The notes under the pieces were generated by a model that was not told the origin of the DNA, made no database searches, and saw only the letters and a program-made list of their open reading frames with translations. A DNA stretch of 47,605 nt from Promethearchaeota archaeon (lineage in GTDB: Archaea > Asgardarchaeota > Lokiarchaeia > Sigyniarchaeales > SOKP01), in contig JAFGGO010000045.1 in the NCBI GenBank assembly GCA_016930515.1, forward strand, positions 1 through 47,605, in the 5' to 3' direction. A program made the position numbers and the translations under genes. Shown piece after piece: positions 1-8,540 of the stretch; within the stretch, counting starts at the first letter, position 1; the number at the start of each line of letters is the position of its first letter.

Positions 1-201
1 GATTTCTACAAAAACGACTACAAAACAATGCTTGTCGGGACAGGCGAAACGCCGATAATCTTGTCGTTTTATGAAAGTTGTGGATTTAAAAAGTCATATC
101 GAGTAAAGAATTTTTTTACAGACAATTACAACCACCCTATTTTCGAGGGCGACATGCAACTTGTTGACATGATTTATCTTAAAAAGGATTTAAAGGAATA
201 G
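1..201 (+). CDS. GNAT-family N-acetyltransferase, C-terminal part (truncated by window edge)
   Basis: Frame 1 is open from the first base to a TAG at 199-201 and encodes the last 66 residues of a protein. The peptide contains [20 protein letters not shown], the acetyl-CoA pocket and following helix typical of GNAT acetyltransferases ('GTG..P..FYE.CGF'), and ends in [12 protein letters not shown], as in many bacterial and archaeal small GNAT proteins. The substrate cannot be told. The N-terminal half lies outside the window. Base composition looks richer in G+C than the AT-rich spacer that follows, which could indicate recent acquisition, but the fragment is too short to be sure. Confidence 0.8.
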   Translation, partial: DFYKNDYKTMLVGTGETPIILSFYESCGFKKSYRVKNFFTDNYNHPIFEGDMQLVDMIYLKKDLKE

Positions 202-853
202 CAGAAATGTATCACAAACGAAATAAAAACGCTGAACAGCGAAAATACTGATAGCAACGGGCTAAAGATAAAGAAACAATTCTTCGAACCTCTAAGATCT
301 CTCTCTCTTCAAAATTCTTGTGATCTTTCAGAAATAAACCAAAATCCCTTATAAAGGAGAAATAAAAATTATTTTTTCAGTTTTCATAAATAATACAAAA
401 TATTAAAATAACATTTTAATTATAATCTTCTTTTTTGAAAATATTACCTATTTAATCATCCAGTTTTAGAGTAAGGTACTCGTTGACCTTGAATTCTTTA
501 TCTGCCATTTGTCTATAAATTCAAAATATAGCTAAAGATTTAAAGATAGATAATAAAATATATTAATCCCTAAAAAAGACTATCAATGAAAAATTCTTGG
601 TTATTTATGAATAATCAAATTTTATAGATTAAATAAATAAAACAACAAGATTTTCTTCTGCGATATTAATTTATTTACATTTTGCACATTAATGAAAATA
701 AATTAAAAGAATTATCCAAATTTGGGATTTACAGGTTTTAGAAAAAGGTTTGATTTTATATTTTTTTCAAGTATAGGGAAATTTTTTTAAATATCTAAAG
801 TTGCATATTCTATCATCGAAAATTTTCAAATTACCTAATATTATAGATTTATA
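202..853. other. AT-rich intergenic region without a recognisable gene
   Basis: About 650 bases with no convincing open frame on either strand. The only structure seen is a copy of a 35-base direct repeat at 321-355 that recurs after the next gene. The last 150 bases are rich in A/T runs such as TTTTTTTAAATATC near 784, which may contain the promoter of the gene starting at 854. No tRNA-like cloverleaf or GC-rich hairpin was noticed. Confidence 0.5.
321..355 (+). repeat. Direct repeat copy A, upstream of the secreted repeat-protein gene
   Basis: Begins TGATCTTTCAGAAATAAACC and ends in CTTATAAA. It matches positions 2836-2870 at 33 of 35 bases by eye. The two copies lie on either side of the 653-residue protein gene at 854-2815. 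The TTATAAA end resembles an archaeal TATA box, so it may be a duplicated promoter rather than a mobile-element end. Confidence 0.75.
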
Positions 854-2815
854 ATGATAATTATGAAAAGAGTGAGATCAACTCTAATAATAAGTTGCTT
901 CTTTCTTTATGTTCTTATTTCGAATTTTTCCTTTTCTTTTTATTTAGATGAAAAAACCAATTTAGAATCATTTAATTACATAAAAAATAATTTTCTAAAA
1001 ATAGGACAATATAATGCTTGGGAGAACAACGGAACAATTATCTGCGATGAAATTGGTAGGCAATCTGAAGCACAAATCTGTTCTGATGGAGAAGGAGGGA
1101 CAATTATAACTTGGACAGACTCGAGAGAATTAGGAGAAGATGATATCTACGCGCAAAGAATCAATTCCAATGGAGAAACAATGTGGAATTCAAATGGCAT
1201 AGTGATATGTAATAAAATGTATGACCAATTTAAGCCTAAAATATGTTCTGATGGCGAGGGAGGAGCTATTATTGCTTGGTTGAATTTCAGTAATGGTGAG
1301 TTTGATATTTATGCTCAAAAAATCAATTCCAATGGAGAAATATTATGGAAACCAAATGGTACACTTATCTGCAATGCATTTGAGAGACAAGAGAAGGTTC
1401 AAATCTGTTTTGATGGCGAGGGAGGTGCCCTTATTACATGGGAGGATAATAGAAATGTCCTTAGTTTAATGACAAGTCTGGATATTTATGCTCAAAGGAT
1501 CAATTCAAATGGAGAAGTATTATGGGAACCAAATGGTACTCCTATATGTACTGAATATGATGGGCAAATACACCCTCAGATCTGTTCTGATGGTGAAGGT
1601 GGTGCAATAATTATATGGGAAGATGATAGATGGCTGGATTTTCCAACTCTATCTGGTCAAGGTATATATGGTCAAAGAATAAGTTCAGAGGGAACCCCAT
1701 TATGGGAGGCAAATGGTACAGCCATATGTATCATAGAAAAAGACCAAATTAATCCTCGAATCTGTTCAGATGGAGAAGGTGGTGTTATAGTTACGTGGTC
1801 TGATAGTAGAATTTCATATGAATATTACAATATCTATGCTCAGAGAATTGATCCCTTAGGAAATGGATTATGGGAGGCAAATGGCATTGCGATATGTAAA
1901 CAAGGAAAGTCGCAAAGAGAACCTGAAATCATTTTCGACGGAGCAGCTGGGGCTATTATCGCGTGGACGGATTACAGATTTTATTCTGAAACATATGATT
2001 ATGCCATAAGTATATATGCTCAAAAGGTTAATTCAGATGGAGACATAATTTGGAAGGAGAATGGGGAGATGATGTATAATCAAAGCGAAATTTTTCCACT
2101 TTTTAAGCGAATTTCTTGTGATGGAGAAGGTGGTGCTATTTTATCTTGGTATGATGAGAGAGTTTCATTTGAAGATTACAATATCTATGCTCAGTGGATT
2201 AATGCTACTGGAGACATATTGTGGAATGAAAATGGGATAATCATTTGCAATGAAATTAACAATCAACTAAATCAAGATATGTGTTCCGACGGAAATGGCG
2301 GAGTTATCATTAGCTGGGCAGATTATCGAGATTCATTATATGAAGATGATATTTATGCTCAAAAAATAGTAACAGAATATGAAATTAACAATCCACCAGA
2401 ACTAATACAAGCTTCGGTTAATCCTAAAATCGGAGATAAGGACACCTTGTTTACTTTCGAGATCACTTATTTCGATTCAAACAACAACGAGCCACAACAT
2501 GTGAATGTAATTATAAATGACTCCTCTCGAATAATGCAAAAAGTGGATTCCACAGATACAAATTATATAGATGGGTGTCTTTATCAATATCAAACATTCT
2601 TATACATGTCTCCTTACAATTATACTTACCAATTTGAATGTAGCGATGGATATAGCATTATATCTACAGAGCGATTTACGGATTTACAGGTTGATCACAT
2701 CCCAGGAATAAATAATGGTGACTTTAATGTTCCAGTTATTGTTCTCCTTATCGTTGGTGCTATAGCAGTTTCATTCTTAATTCTTGGTATTATTAAGGGA
2801 AAAAATCGAAAATAA
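854..2815 (+). CDS. Secreted, membrane-anchored beta-propeller-like repeat protein
   Basis: 653 residues. The N terminus (KRVR followed by a hydrophobic stretch to about residue 30) is a signal peptide or signal anchor; ATG at 863 is an alternative start three codons in. Residues about 40-505 hold eight imperfect repeats of 50-65 residues, each built as NGT.IC ... SDGEGG.II.W.D.R ... DIYAQRINSNGE.LW. This repeat type is common in secreted proteins and probably folds as propeller blades. Residues about 510-620 form a beta-rich, Ig-like region. A C-terminal hydrophobic helix (VPVIVLLIVGAIAVSFLILG) followed by KGKNRK anchors it, so the repeats should face outside the cell. Ligand unknown; adhesion or surface-layer association is a guess. 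The gene stands alone, flanked by direct repeats. Confidence 0.75.
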   Translation: MIIMKRVRSTLIISCFFLYVLISNFSFSFYLDEKTNLESFNYIKNNFLKIGQYNAWENNGTIICDEIGRQSEAQICSDGEGGTIITWTDSRELGEDDIYAQRINSNGETMWNSNGIVICNKMYDQFKPKICSDGEGGAIIAWLNFSNGEFDIYAQKINSNGEILWKPNGTLICNAFERQEKVQICFDGEGGALITWEDNRNVLSLMTSLDIYAQRINSNGEVLWEPNGTPICTEYDGQIHPQICSDGEGGAIIIWEDDRWLDFPTLSGQGIYGQRISSEGTPLWEANGTAICIIEKDQINPRICSDGEGGVIVTWSDSRISYEYYNIYAQRIDPLGNGLWEANGIAICKQGKSQREPEIIFDGAAGAIIAWTDYRFYSETYDYAISIYAQKVNSDGDIIWKENGEMMYNQSEIFPLFKRISCDGEGGAILSWYDERVSFEDYNIYAQWINATGDILWNENGIIICNEINNQLNQDMCSDGNGGVIISWADYRDSLYEDDIYAQKIVTEYEINNPPELIQASVNPKIGDKDTLFTFEITYFDSNNNEPQHVNVIINDSSRIMQKVDSTDTNYIDGCLYQYQTFLYMSPYNYTYQFECSDGYSIISTERFTDLQVDHIPGINNGDFNVPVIVLLIVGAIAVSFLILGIIKGKNRK

Positions 2816-2835
2816 GAAAAACATCAAGGCTTCCA

Positions 2836-2870
2836 TGATCTTTCAGAAATAAACCAAAAACCTTTATAAA
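2836..2870 (+). repeat. Direct repeat copy B, downstream of the secreted repeat-protein gene
   Basis: Second copy of the repeat at 321-355, differing at two bases. It begins 21 bases after the stop codon of the repeat-protein gene and ends in TTTATAAA. A third, weaker copy follows at 2894-2926. Confidence 0.75.
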
Positions 2871-2893
2871 TGAATCAAGAATATTATAAAGAG

Positions 2894-2926
2894 TTTTTCA
2901 AAATAAACCAAAATCATTCATAAATG
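2894..2926 (+). repeat. Degenerate third copy of the direct repeat
   Basis: The core TTTTTCAAAATAAACCAAAA followed by ATAAATG matches the middle of the repeats at 321 and 2836 (AAATAAACCAAAA is shared exactly). It runs straight into the ATG that opens the broken epimerase fragment at 2924, so it may mark the old deletion boundary. Confidence 0.5.
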
Positions 2927-3109
2927 TTTTATATTGATTGGATGGACACTAGAGTATCTCAAGAAGCTCTTGAATATCAAATGGAATCCTTTGATCAATA
3001 TATAGAACGGATAAAGCGAAATAATAGATTCAAGAGAGGATTTATGAAATTAATAGCACCTTTAGCAAGTCGTGCTTTAATCAAGAGATCTCCATATCTA
3101 ATCAAATAA
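2924..3109 (+). pseudogene. C-terminal remnant of an NAD-dependent epimerase (paralogue of the next gene)
   Basis: The 61-residue frame is not an independent gene. It aligns along its whole length with the last part (about residues 275-326) of the intact epimerase at 3315-4313: YIDWMDTRVSQEALEY against YVDWMDTKESQENLKY, and IAPLASRALIKRSPYL against ISPLAKRFLLRMSPYL. The Rossmann fold, catalytic Tyr/Lys and most of the protein are missing. An ATG happens to sit where the homology starts. The simplest reading is a former tandem duplicate that lost its first 270 or so codons by deletion. It is probably not translated into anything functional. Confidence 0.8.
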
Positions 3110-3314
3110 TATCTAATTTCAATACCTTTTTTTATTATAAAGAATATTATTTTCCATTTTATATGTAAGATAAAGAATAATAGCTGATTTTTAGGCAATA
3201 TCTGTTTGCATTACATGATTTCCAGACAATTTGTATGACTTTACAAAAGAATTTCAGGCCAATAAACTTTAATTAACAGAATTCTATAATATATAAATAT
3301 AAAGAGGATATACA

Positions 3315-4313
3315 ATGAAAAAGAAAGTACTTTTAACTGGTGCCTTTGGTAATGTGGGTCAAAATACATTAAAGCAACTACTAATGCGTGAACATGAAGT
3401 TAGTTGTTTTGATCTACCAAATCCCTCAAATAAAAAGATCTTTAAAAAATTATCAAAAAAATTACAATTTACAATGCATTGGGGGAACATACTCAATAAA
3501 GATGACTTAAAGAAAGCTGTAGAAGGAGTAGAATGTATAATTCATCTTGCAGCTATTATTCCCCCCTTAAGTGAATTAAATCCAGAACTAGCGCGTAAAG
3601 TAAATGTTGAAGGTACTCAAAATTTAATAGAAGCCGCAAAAACCCTACCAGATACGCCAAGATTCATCATGGCAAGTTCTGCAAGTGTACATGGGGTAAC
3701 AATGCATTTAGAACCACCCGTAACAGCAGACTCTCCATTGAACCCTTCTGATCATTATTCCACTACAAAAGTTGAATGTGAAAAAATGGTTAAAGCGAGT
3801 GGCCTTCCTTGGTTAGTATTACGATTAGGGGCGGTCTCTGTAGATAAGATGCCTTTCAAATTGGAGGGATTCGCAGATCTTTTATTCAGCGTACCACTTG
3901 AGCAACGTGCTGAGTTTGTAGCTTCAAATGATTGTGCTATAGCGTTTGCAAATGCAGTTATGATTGATAAAATTGATAAAGTGTTTCTTATCGGTGGAGG
4001 CGTAGAATCTCAACTTTATCAAGGAGATTTCTTAGCGGGATTCTTCGATGCATTCGGTTTAAAAATGCTTCCAGAGAAGGCATTCAAACCAGTAAAAACT
4101 AAGGATGATTGGTTATATGTTGATTGGATGGACACGAAAGAATCCCAAGAAAATCTTAAATACCTGACAGAACCATTTCCGTTATATGTTGATAGAATGA
4201 AAAAGAATCACAAATTGAGACGGATTGGAATTAAAATTATATCTCCTCTTGCAAAAAGATTTTTACTCAGAATGTCTCCCTATTTACATCCTAAAACTAA
4301 AAAAGAAGAATAG
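3315..4313 (+). CDS. NAD(P)-dependent epimerase/dehydratase (extended SDR family)
   Basis: 332 residues, full length for the family. The N terminus LLTGAFGNVGQ carries the GxxGxxG dinucleotide-binding loop (residues 9-15). The catalytic set appears as the SSAS stretch near 121-124, Tyr148 and Lys152 in HYSTTKVECEK. HLAA at 77-80 is the usual fourth-strand motif. Such enzymes are cytoplasmic and modify nucleotide sugars or related carbonyl substrates; the substrate is not readable. ATG at 3315 is preceded by AAAGAGGAT, a plausible ribosome binding site. A TATA-like stretch lies about 30 bases upstream. The C-terminal 60 residues recur as the broken gene just upstream, so this gene was once a tandem pair. 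Confidence 0.85.
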   Translation: MKKKVLLTGAFGNVGQNTLKQLLMREHEVSCFDLPNPSNKKIFKKLSKKLQFTMHWGNILNKDDLKKAVEGVECIIHLAAIIPPLSELNPELARKVNVEGTQNLIEAAKTLPDTPRFIMASSASVHGVTMHLEPPVTADSPLNPSDHYSTTKVECEKMVKASGLPWLVLRLGAVSVDKMPFKLEGFADLLFSVPLEQRAEFVASNDCAIAFANAVMIDKIDKVFLIGGGVESQLYQGDFLAGFFDAFGLKMLPEKAFKPVKTKDDWLYVDWMDTKESQENLKYLTEPFPLYVDRMKKNHKLRRIGIKIISPLAKRFLLRMSPYLHPKTKKEE

Positions 4314-4479
4314 AACCAATTAAATTCTTCTAATTTTATATGCAATCATTACTAAATATTTTGCTTTTTCTTCCTTTTTTTGAGTATTTTTTAAACAATC
4401 TAAATACTCACCTACATATCTATTTCGATTTTTAATAATTGAAAGCAAAGCTTGCTCAAATTCCTTAGAATAAATTTTA

Positions 4480-4875
4480 TTAGCGAGATTCACTCACAAA
4501 ATCTAATGAAACGGAATTGATACAATAACGACATTTCGTAGGTTTAGGACCATCCATGAATAGATGCCCTAAATGTCCTCCACAGTTCTTACATGACACT
4601 TCAGTTCGAACCATTCCATAGCTTCGATCCTCTTTTAACTCGATGTTTTCGTTATCCATCACATCTGAAAAGCTCGGCCAGCCCGTTCCTGACTCAAATT
4701 TCGTGTCAGAAGAAAACAATAGGGATCCACAAGCAGCACACTTGTAGACACCATCGTCGTGGTTGTTCCAATATTTTCCCGTGAAAGGTCTTTCAGTTCC
4801 TTTTTTTCTCAATACATTGTATTGTTCTTTTGTTAGTTTATCTTTCCAGTCTTTTTCTTTTGTTTCAGAAGTCAT
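4480..4875 (-). CDS. msrB: Peptide-methionine (R)-S-oxide reductase MsrB
   Basis: 131 residues, the normal length of a stand-alone MsrB. It repairs methionine-R-sulfoxide in proteins using thioredoxin-like reductants in the cytoplasm. All hallmarks are visible: ERPFTGKYW, the zinc site made by Cys46/Cys49 (CAAC) and Cys95/Cys98 (CKNC), the substrate signature GTGWPSF near 63-69, GGHLGHLF, and the catalytic Cys118 in RYCIN. An additional Cys115 sits three residues before the catalytic one (KCRYC), where most family members have Gly or Leu; it might act as resolving cysteine. GGGAG about 8 bases before the ATG supports the start. Transcribed alone, convergent to the epimerase. Confidence 0.95.
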   Translation of the reverse strand: MTSETKEKDWKDKLTKEQYNVLRKKGTERPFTGKYWNNHDDGVYKCAACGSLLFSSDTKFESGTGWPSFSDVMDNENIELKEDRSYGMVRTEVSCKNCGGHLGHLFMDGPKPTKCRYCINSVSLDFVSESR

Positions 4876-5081
4876 TTTTATTCTCCCACTTTGATTCTTA
4901 GAGATATAGTAACATTTTGCAATAAAATAAATAATGGTTATAATTCATTAAAGAAAATAAGGTTCTAACTGTTACAGCAAGAAGAAATAAGATTTTTTTT
5001 TTTAAAAAATAATACATTTGTTTTAGATTTATATAAGGAGTTATTTTGAAAAAAAAAATGAAAATATACTTTTTTATCACC

Positions 5082-5651
5082 TTAAAATTGAGCACCACAG
5101 TGCTCACAAAACTTGGATGTTCTTTTTATTTTTTTCCCGCATTCACTGCAAAATTTCATATCCTCTGAATTTTCTTCTTTTTTTATAGATGAAGCATGTG
5201 AAGGAAGTTGTGATCCTTGAACTGGAATGACATAGGTTGAGTTAAATTTATTGTCTCCTTGTGAAGATATAATTCCTGATTTATACTTAAAAATTAATGC
5301 CAAATGCCAATTTTTAAATTTTCCTCCACTCATTACCTTCCATTTTTTCGGCATGTTTACCTTGAATTGATATTGTTTTGTTTCTCCAGATCTGATGAGA
5401 TCTCCTTTAGCAAGTTGTAATTTTTCTTTTGTTTTTTGAAATGTTTTCCATTCAGAGGTTTCATTCCCTGTTACATGATCTATGGTTGTAACATATTTAT
5501 CTACACTATCAATAAGTTGAACTCCTACACTTTTCAATTTTTTATCCTTTTCTTCTTGGTTCTCTATATAGAAAATACCTTCGATTTCATCATTTGGATA
5601 AAAATTTTCTTTATGATTCAAGATTTCATATTTACATATCATTTTCCCCAT
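5082..5651 (-). CDS. Arrestin-like/Spo0M-like beta-sandwich protein with C-terminal zinc ribbon
   Basis: 189 residues. Residues about 5-145 look like one arrestin-type beta-sandwich: an opening 'F.PNDEIEGIFYIEN' strand pair, LKSVGVQLIDSV, a central charged segment, and RSGETKQYQFKVNMP before the last strands, the order seen in Spo0M/arrestin N-domains. A linker (150-165) leads to a zinc ribbon, Cys168/Cys171 and Cys182/Cys185 (CSECG...CEHCG). Arrestin-fold proteins act as adaptors in eukaryotic trafficking and as stress regulators in bacteria; fusion to a zinc ribbon suggests an adaptor with a protein- or nucleic-acid-binding tail (inference). Start chosen at 5651 because AAGGTG lies about 8 bases upstream; the next Met is codon 4. 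No operon partner. Confidence 0.6.
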   Translation of the reverse strand: MGKMICKYEILNHKENFYPNDEIEGIFYIENQEEKDKKLKSVGVQLIDSVDKYVTTIDHVTGNETSEWKTFQKTKEKLQLAKGDLIRSGETKQYQFKVNMPKKWKVMSGGKFKNWHLALIFKYKSGIISSQGDNKFNSTYVIPVQGSQLPSHASSIKKEENSEDMKFCSECGKKIKRTSKFCEHCGAQF

Positions 5652-5860
5652 TAAAATTTCACCTTTTTGTTATTATAATATATTTTTAAATCTATGTTAA
5701 ACAAGCAAATTGCTACTTATTTAAAAGAATATGGGTACTTTGTGCAATATCAGATCTCTTGTTAATAATAATAATTTAGAATAATAATCAAATTTTCGAA
5801 ATCTAATAGTACCTGCTATATTTCAACATTCTATCAAAAGTTTCTTCTTTTTAGATAATT

Positions 5861-7240
5861 CTAAGATTTTTTTAAGATTAACTCATATAATTCCAAAATA
5901 CTTTTTCTAAAATTATCATAATCAAATTTAATACCTAATCTCGATCTTAATAAGGGAGGAATGTGGTCTACATTCGTGAATATAGGTATGATTGGTTTTC
6001 CTATCGCATCAGCAGCAGTCCATTCCTTTTCAACTGGAATTGAATCTAAGGAGTTAGGAGAGCAGAACAAAAGCATTAAATTGCTTTTGTCAAGATTGTC
6101 GTTCATATACTTGATAATGTTATCATGCATATCCTCTTGCCAATATAGGACATCATCAATTTCTTCAAAAGCAGTCAATTCTTCTGCAATTCTTGAGATC
6201 TGGTATGATTTTGCGTCTATTGTAGCATAGCTTATGAATATTAATAGGTTTTCTCTTTGATATTTTTCTTTTCTTTCAAAAAGTTTTCTTTCTCTTTCAA
6301 TTCTCTCATCTTCTTTTTTCTGAGCTTTGATTAAATTTGACTGATTTTTAAATTCCTTGAAATCCCATAATTTTATGGTTTTATCACTAGAACAACTTAG
6401 AAGAAAATTACCATCACTAGAGAATATGACTTTCCATACATCACCTTGATGATTATTGATGTTTCCAACTATTTCTCCAGTAGAAAAATCCCATATTTTT
6501 ATTGTTTTATCTGCTGAACCGCTAGCAATGTATTTACCATCAGGAGATATTGCTACTGACCAGACTTCACTATTATGACCCTCAAAAGACTTAATCAGTT
6601 TTCCTGTAGGTAGATCCCAAATTTTTATCGTTTTATCAATAGAACCACTTATTATATTTTTTCCATCTGGAGTGATTATTATTGACCACACAGGATTTTT
6701 ATGTCCTTCAAGAGTTCTAATCAAATTTCCTGAGGTCAAATCCCATATTTTTATTGTTCTGTCGCTAGAACCGCTGATAATATATTTATTATCCGGAGAA
6801 AATGATACAGATTGAATTCTAAGGTCATGACCCTCAAACGAACGGATTGGTTTTTTAGCATTAATATCCCATAAAGTTATTTTTTTGTTAAATGAACCAC
6901 TTATAATAGAGTCCCCGATATGAGAAACATCAATAGAATAAACAGGACCAGTCTTACCTTTAAAATTATTAGATGTTCCTGTAGAAGCGTCCCAAATTTT
7001 TATCGTTTTATCAATGGATCCGCTTATAATATTTTTCCTGTCGGGTGTAAATTTAACAGAATGAATTTCATCTTTATGTCCTGTAAATGTTTGAATTAGG
7101 TTTCCAGTGAATAGATTCCATAATTTTATCGTAGAATCTTTTGAACCGCTAACTAGTAAACTATTATCATCAGAAATATCTAATGTTAATATTTCATCTT
7201 CATGACCCATAAAGGTCCGAATTAATAAATTATCTTGCAT
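5861..7240 (-). CDS. WD40 seven-bladed propeller fused to a TIR domain
   Basis: 459 residues. Residues 1-295 hold exactly seven WD40 repeats ('GH...V.S...SPDGK.I.SGS.DKTIKIWD'), enough for one closed propeller. Residues about 297-330 are a charged helix (KKEDERIERERKLFERKEKY). Residues about 331-459 form a TIR domain: LIFISYATID as strand A/box 1, LLFCSPNSLDS, then VEKEWTAADAIGKPIIPIF. Glu406 in VEKEW falls where the catalytic glutamate of NAD-cleaving TIR domains (for example SARM1, KEI) lies, so an NADase or cyclic-nucleotide-producing activity is possible. In other systems a sensor domain triggers TIR activity in cell signalling or anti-phage death; here that is inference. Stand-alone minus-strand gene. 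Confidence 0.85.
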   Translation of the reverse strand: MQDNLLIRTFMGHEDEILTLDISDDNSLLVSGSKDSTIKLWNLFTGNLIQTFTGHKDEIHSVKFTPDRKNIISGSIDKTIKIWDASTGTSNNFKGKTGPVYSIDVSHIGDSIISGSFNKKITLWDINAKKPIRSFEGHDLRIQSVSFSPDNKYIISGSSDRTIKIWDLTSGNLIRTLEGHKNPVWSIIITPDGKNIISGSIDKTIKIWDLPTGKLIKSFEGHNSEVWSVAISPDGKYIASGSADKTIKIWDFSTGEIVGNINNHQGDVWKVIFSSDGNFLLSCSSDKTIKLWDFKEFKNQSNLIKAQKKEDERIERERKLFERKEKYQRENLLIFISYATIDAKSYQISRIAEELTAFEEIDDVLYWQEDMHDNIIKYMNDNLDKSNLMLLFCSPNSLDSIPVEKEWTAADAIGKPIIPIFTNVDHIPPLLRSRLGIKFDYDNFRKSILELYELILKKS

Positions 7241-7497
7241 TTCTAAGCGTAAATAAATACTATTAATTAAAAAGTTTTATTAAATCAATATGATCTTTTT
7301 ATGAATTAAAATATTTCTAAACAACAATAATTAATTAAAAAATATTATTTTTAGCGTAAAGCATCAGTCAATTAACCTTAATATATATTAAGCTTAATCT
7401 TCTTTAAATGGATTTTATAGTTAATTCAACCAATAGGTGTTCACTTGATAAGGACATTTTACTTTAAAAGCATTAAAATAAAAAGATAATTTCAATT

Positions 7498-8331
7498 CTA
7501 AAGAAAATCTAAAACTAACTTGTTGATTTCGGGCGCTCTGGACAAGTAAGTCATGTCTCCTGCGTTTTGCAATATTTCTAATCGACAATTGGATATCTTT
7601 TCTTGCATTGCAATCATCCATTCTTTTGGATGGAGCTTATTGTGAGAACCTGCGATAATCAATGTCTCGGTGTCAATTTGGTCGATTTCGTTGATGAGTC
7701 TCATCCCGAAAATGGCAGAACCTTGATTCTCGACATCTTTGGGCGTCATGGGATCGATGGAATACTCTTTAATCCAGTCGGCCACGGTCAATGAGTCGTG
7801 AAACATTTTATGCGGATTTGCTTTAAATCCCTTGATAAATTCCTCGTGAAACGACAATGCCGAGTTCCTCGTAAAATATTTCTAGGGGGCATTTTGTTGG
7901 AAGACCAACGCCTTGCTATTGATCGTCGTGATCTCCCGAATCATGTCATCCGATGGAAAACTCGCTGCCGTGTTTAATAAGAGCATTTTTTTCACCCTAT
8001 TTGCGTATTTTAATGCAAAGCGCGTCAGAATCATCGCACCCATTGCATAGCCCATCAAGTAGGACTTTTCTAATTTCAAGTGTTCCATTAATCCTGCTAT
8101 ATCGTCGGCGAATATGTCTAGAGTATAATGATAATCGGGACGATCAGACTTTCCAGAGCCTCGATTATCAAAAACGACTAGTTAAAAACGCTCGCTTAAT
8201 TGTTTGATTTGAGCCATCCACATTTCTTTTTTAAGGCAAAACCCACTTACTAAAATGAGGGTTCTGCATTCTCATTTCCGTGAATTTCGTAGGAAATATT
8301 AACACCATTAACTTGAGCAATTTTAGAAAAG
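7498..8331 (-). pseudogene. Broken copy of the alpha/beta-hydrolase-fold gene
   Basis: Collinear with the intact paralogue at 8541-9377 over its full length, at high identity, but carrying several lesions read from the sequence. The start region reads TTT TCT AAA where the intact copy has ATG GCT AAC. One base is missing after the EP codons (about 8263), shifting the frame. A lysine codon is TAA (about 8177-8179, between ERF and LVVFDNRG). A glutamate codon is TAG (7882-7884, between QNAP and KYF). Fragments such as NRGSGKSDRP, YLMGYAMGAM and ENQGSAIFGM are still readable. The catalytic Ser, Asp and His positions are already Ala, Asn and Asp, as in the intact copy. A tandem duplicate in decay. 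Confidence 0.9.
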
Positions 8332-8540
8332 TTGTTAATAATAATTGTTCATTAAAAAGAGTTTTTTCAAAGATAAAGAAAAATATTTAAAGAAATTCCC
8401 TTTTTGACATAAGAGTCAAGCTTAGTGTTTATTTATGAGTCCTAATTTTTTGATATTAAAAATTTAGTCAATAAAATTCAAAATAAAGAAGATATTAATA
8501 ACGCCTTCAATATTAAAAAAAAGGAAAAAAATTGGAGTTA

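Noticed and set aside
321..2870. Direct repeats taken as ends of an insertion sequence
   Set aside because: They are direct rather than inverted, no transposase lies between them, and they end in a TATA-like motif; a duplicated promoter is as likely.
2995..3198. 67-residue minus-strand open frame
   Set aside because: Antisense to the epimerase remnant; composition explained by that homology.
4898..5107. 69-residue minus-strand open frame
   Set aside because: Low-complexity AT-rich sequence with no ribosome binding site or conserved pattern, overlapping the end of the arrestin-like gene.
7882..7884. In-frame TAG between two well-conserved halves, considered as pyrrolysine
   Set aside because: The same copy also has a TAA, a frameshift and no start codon, so it is an ordinary pseudogene.
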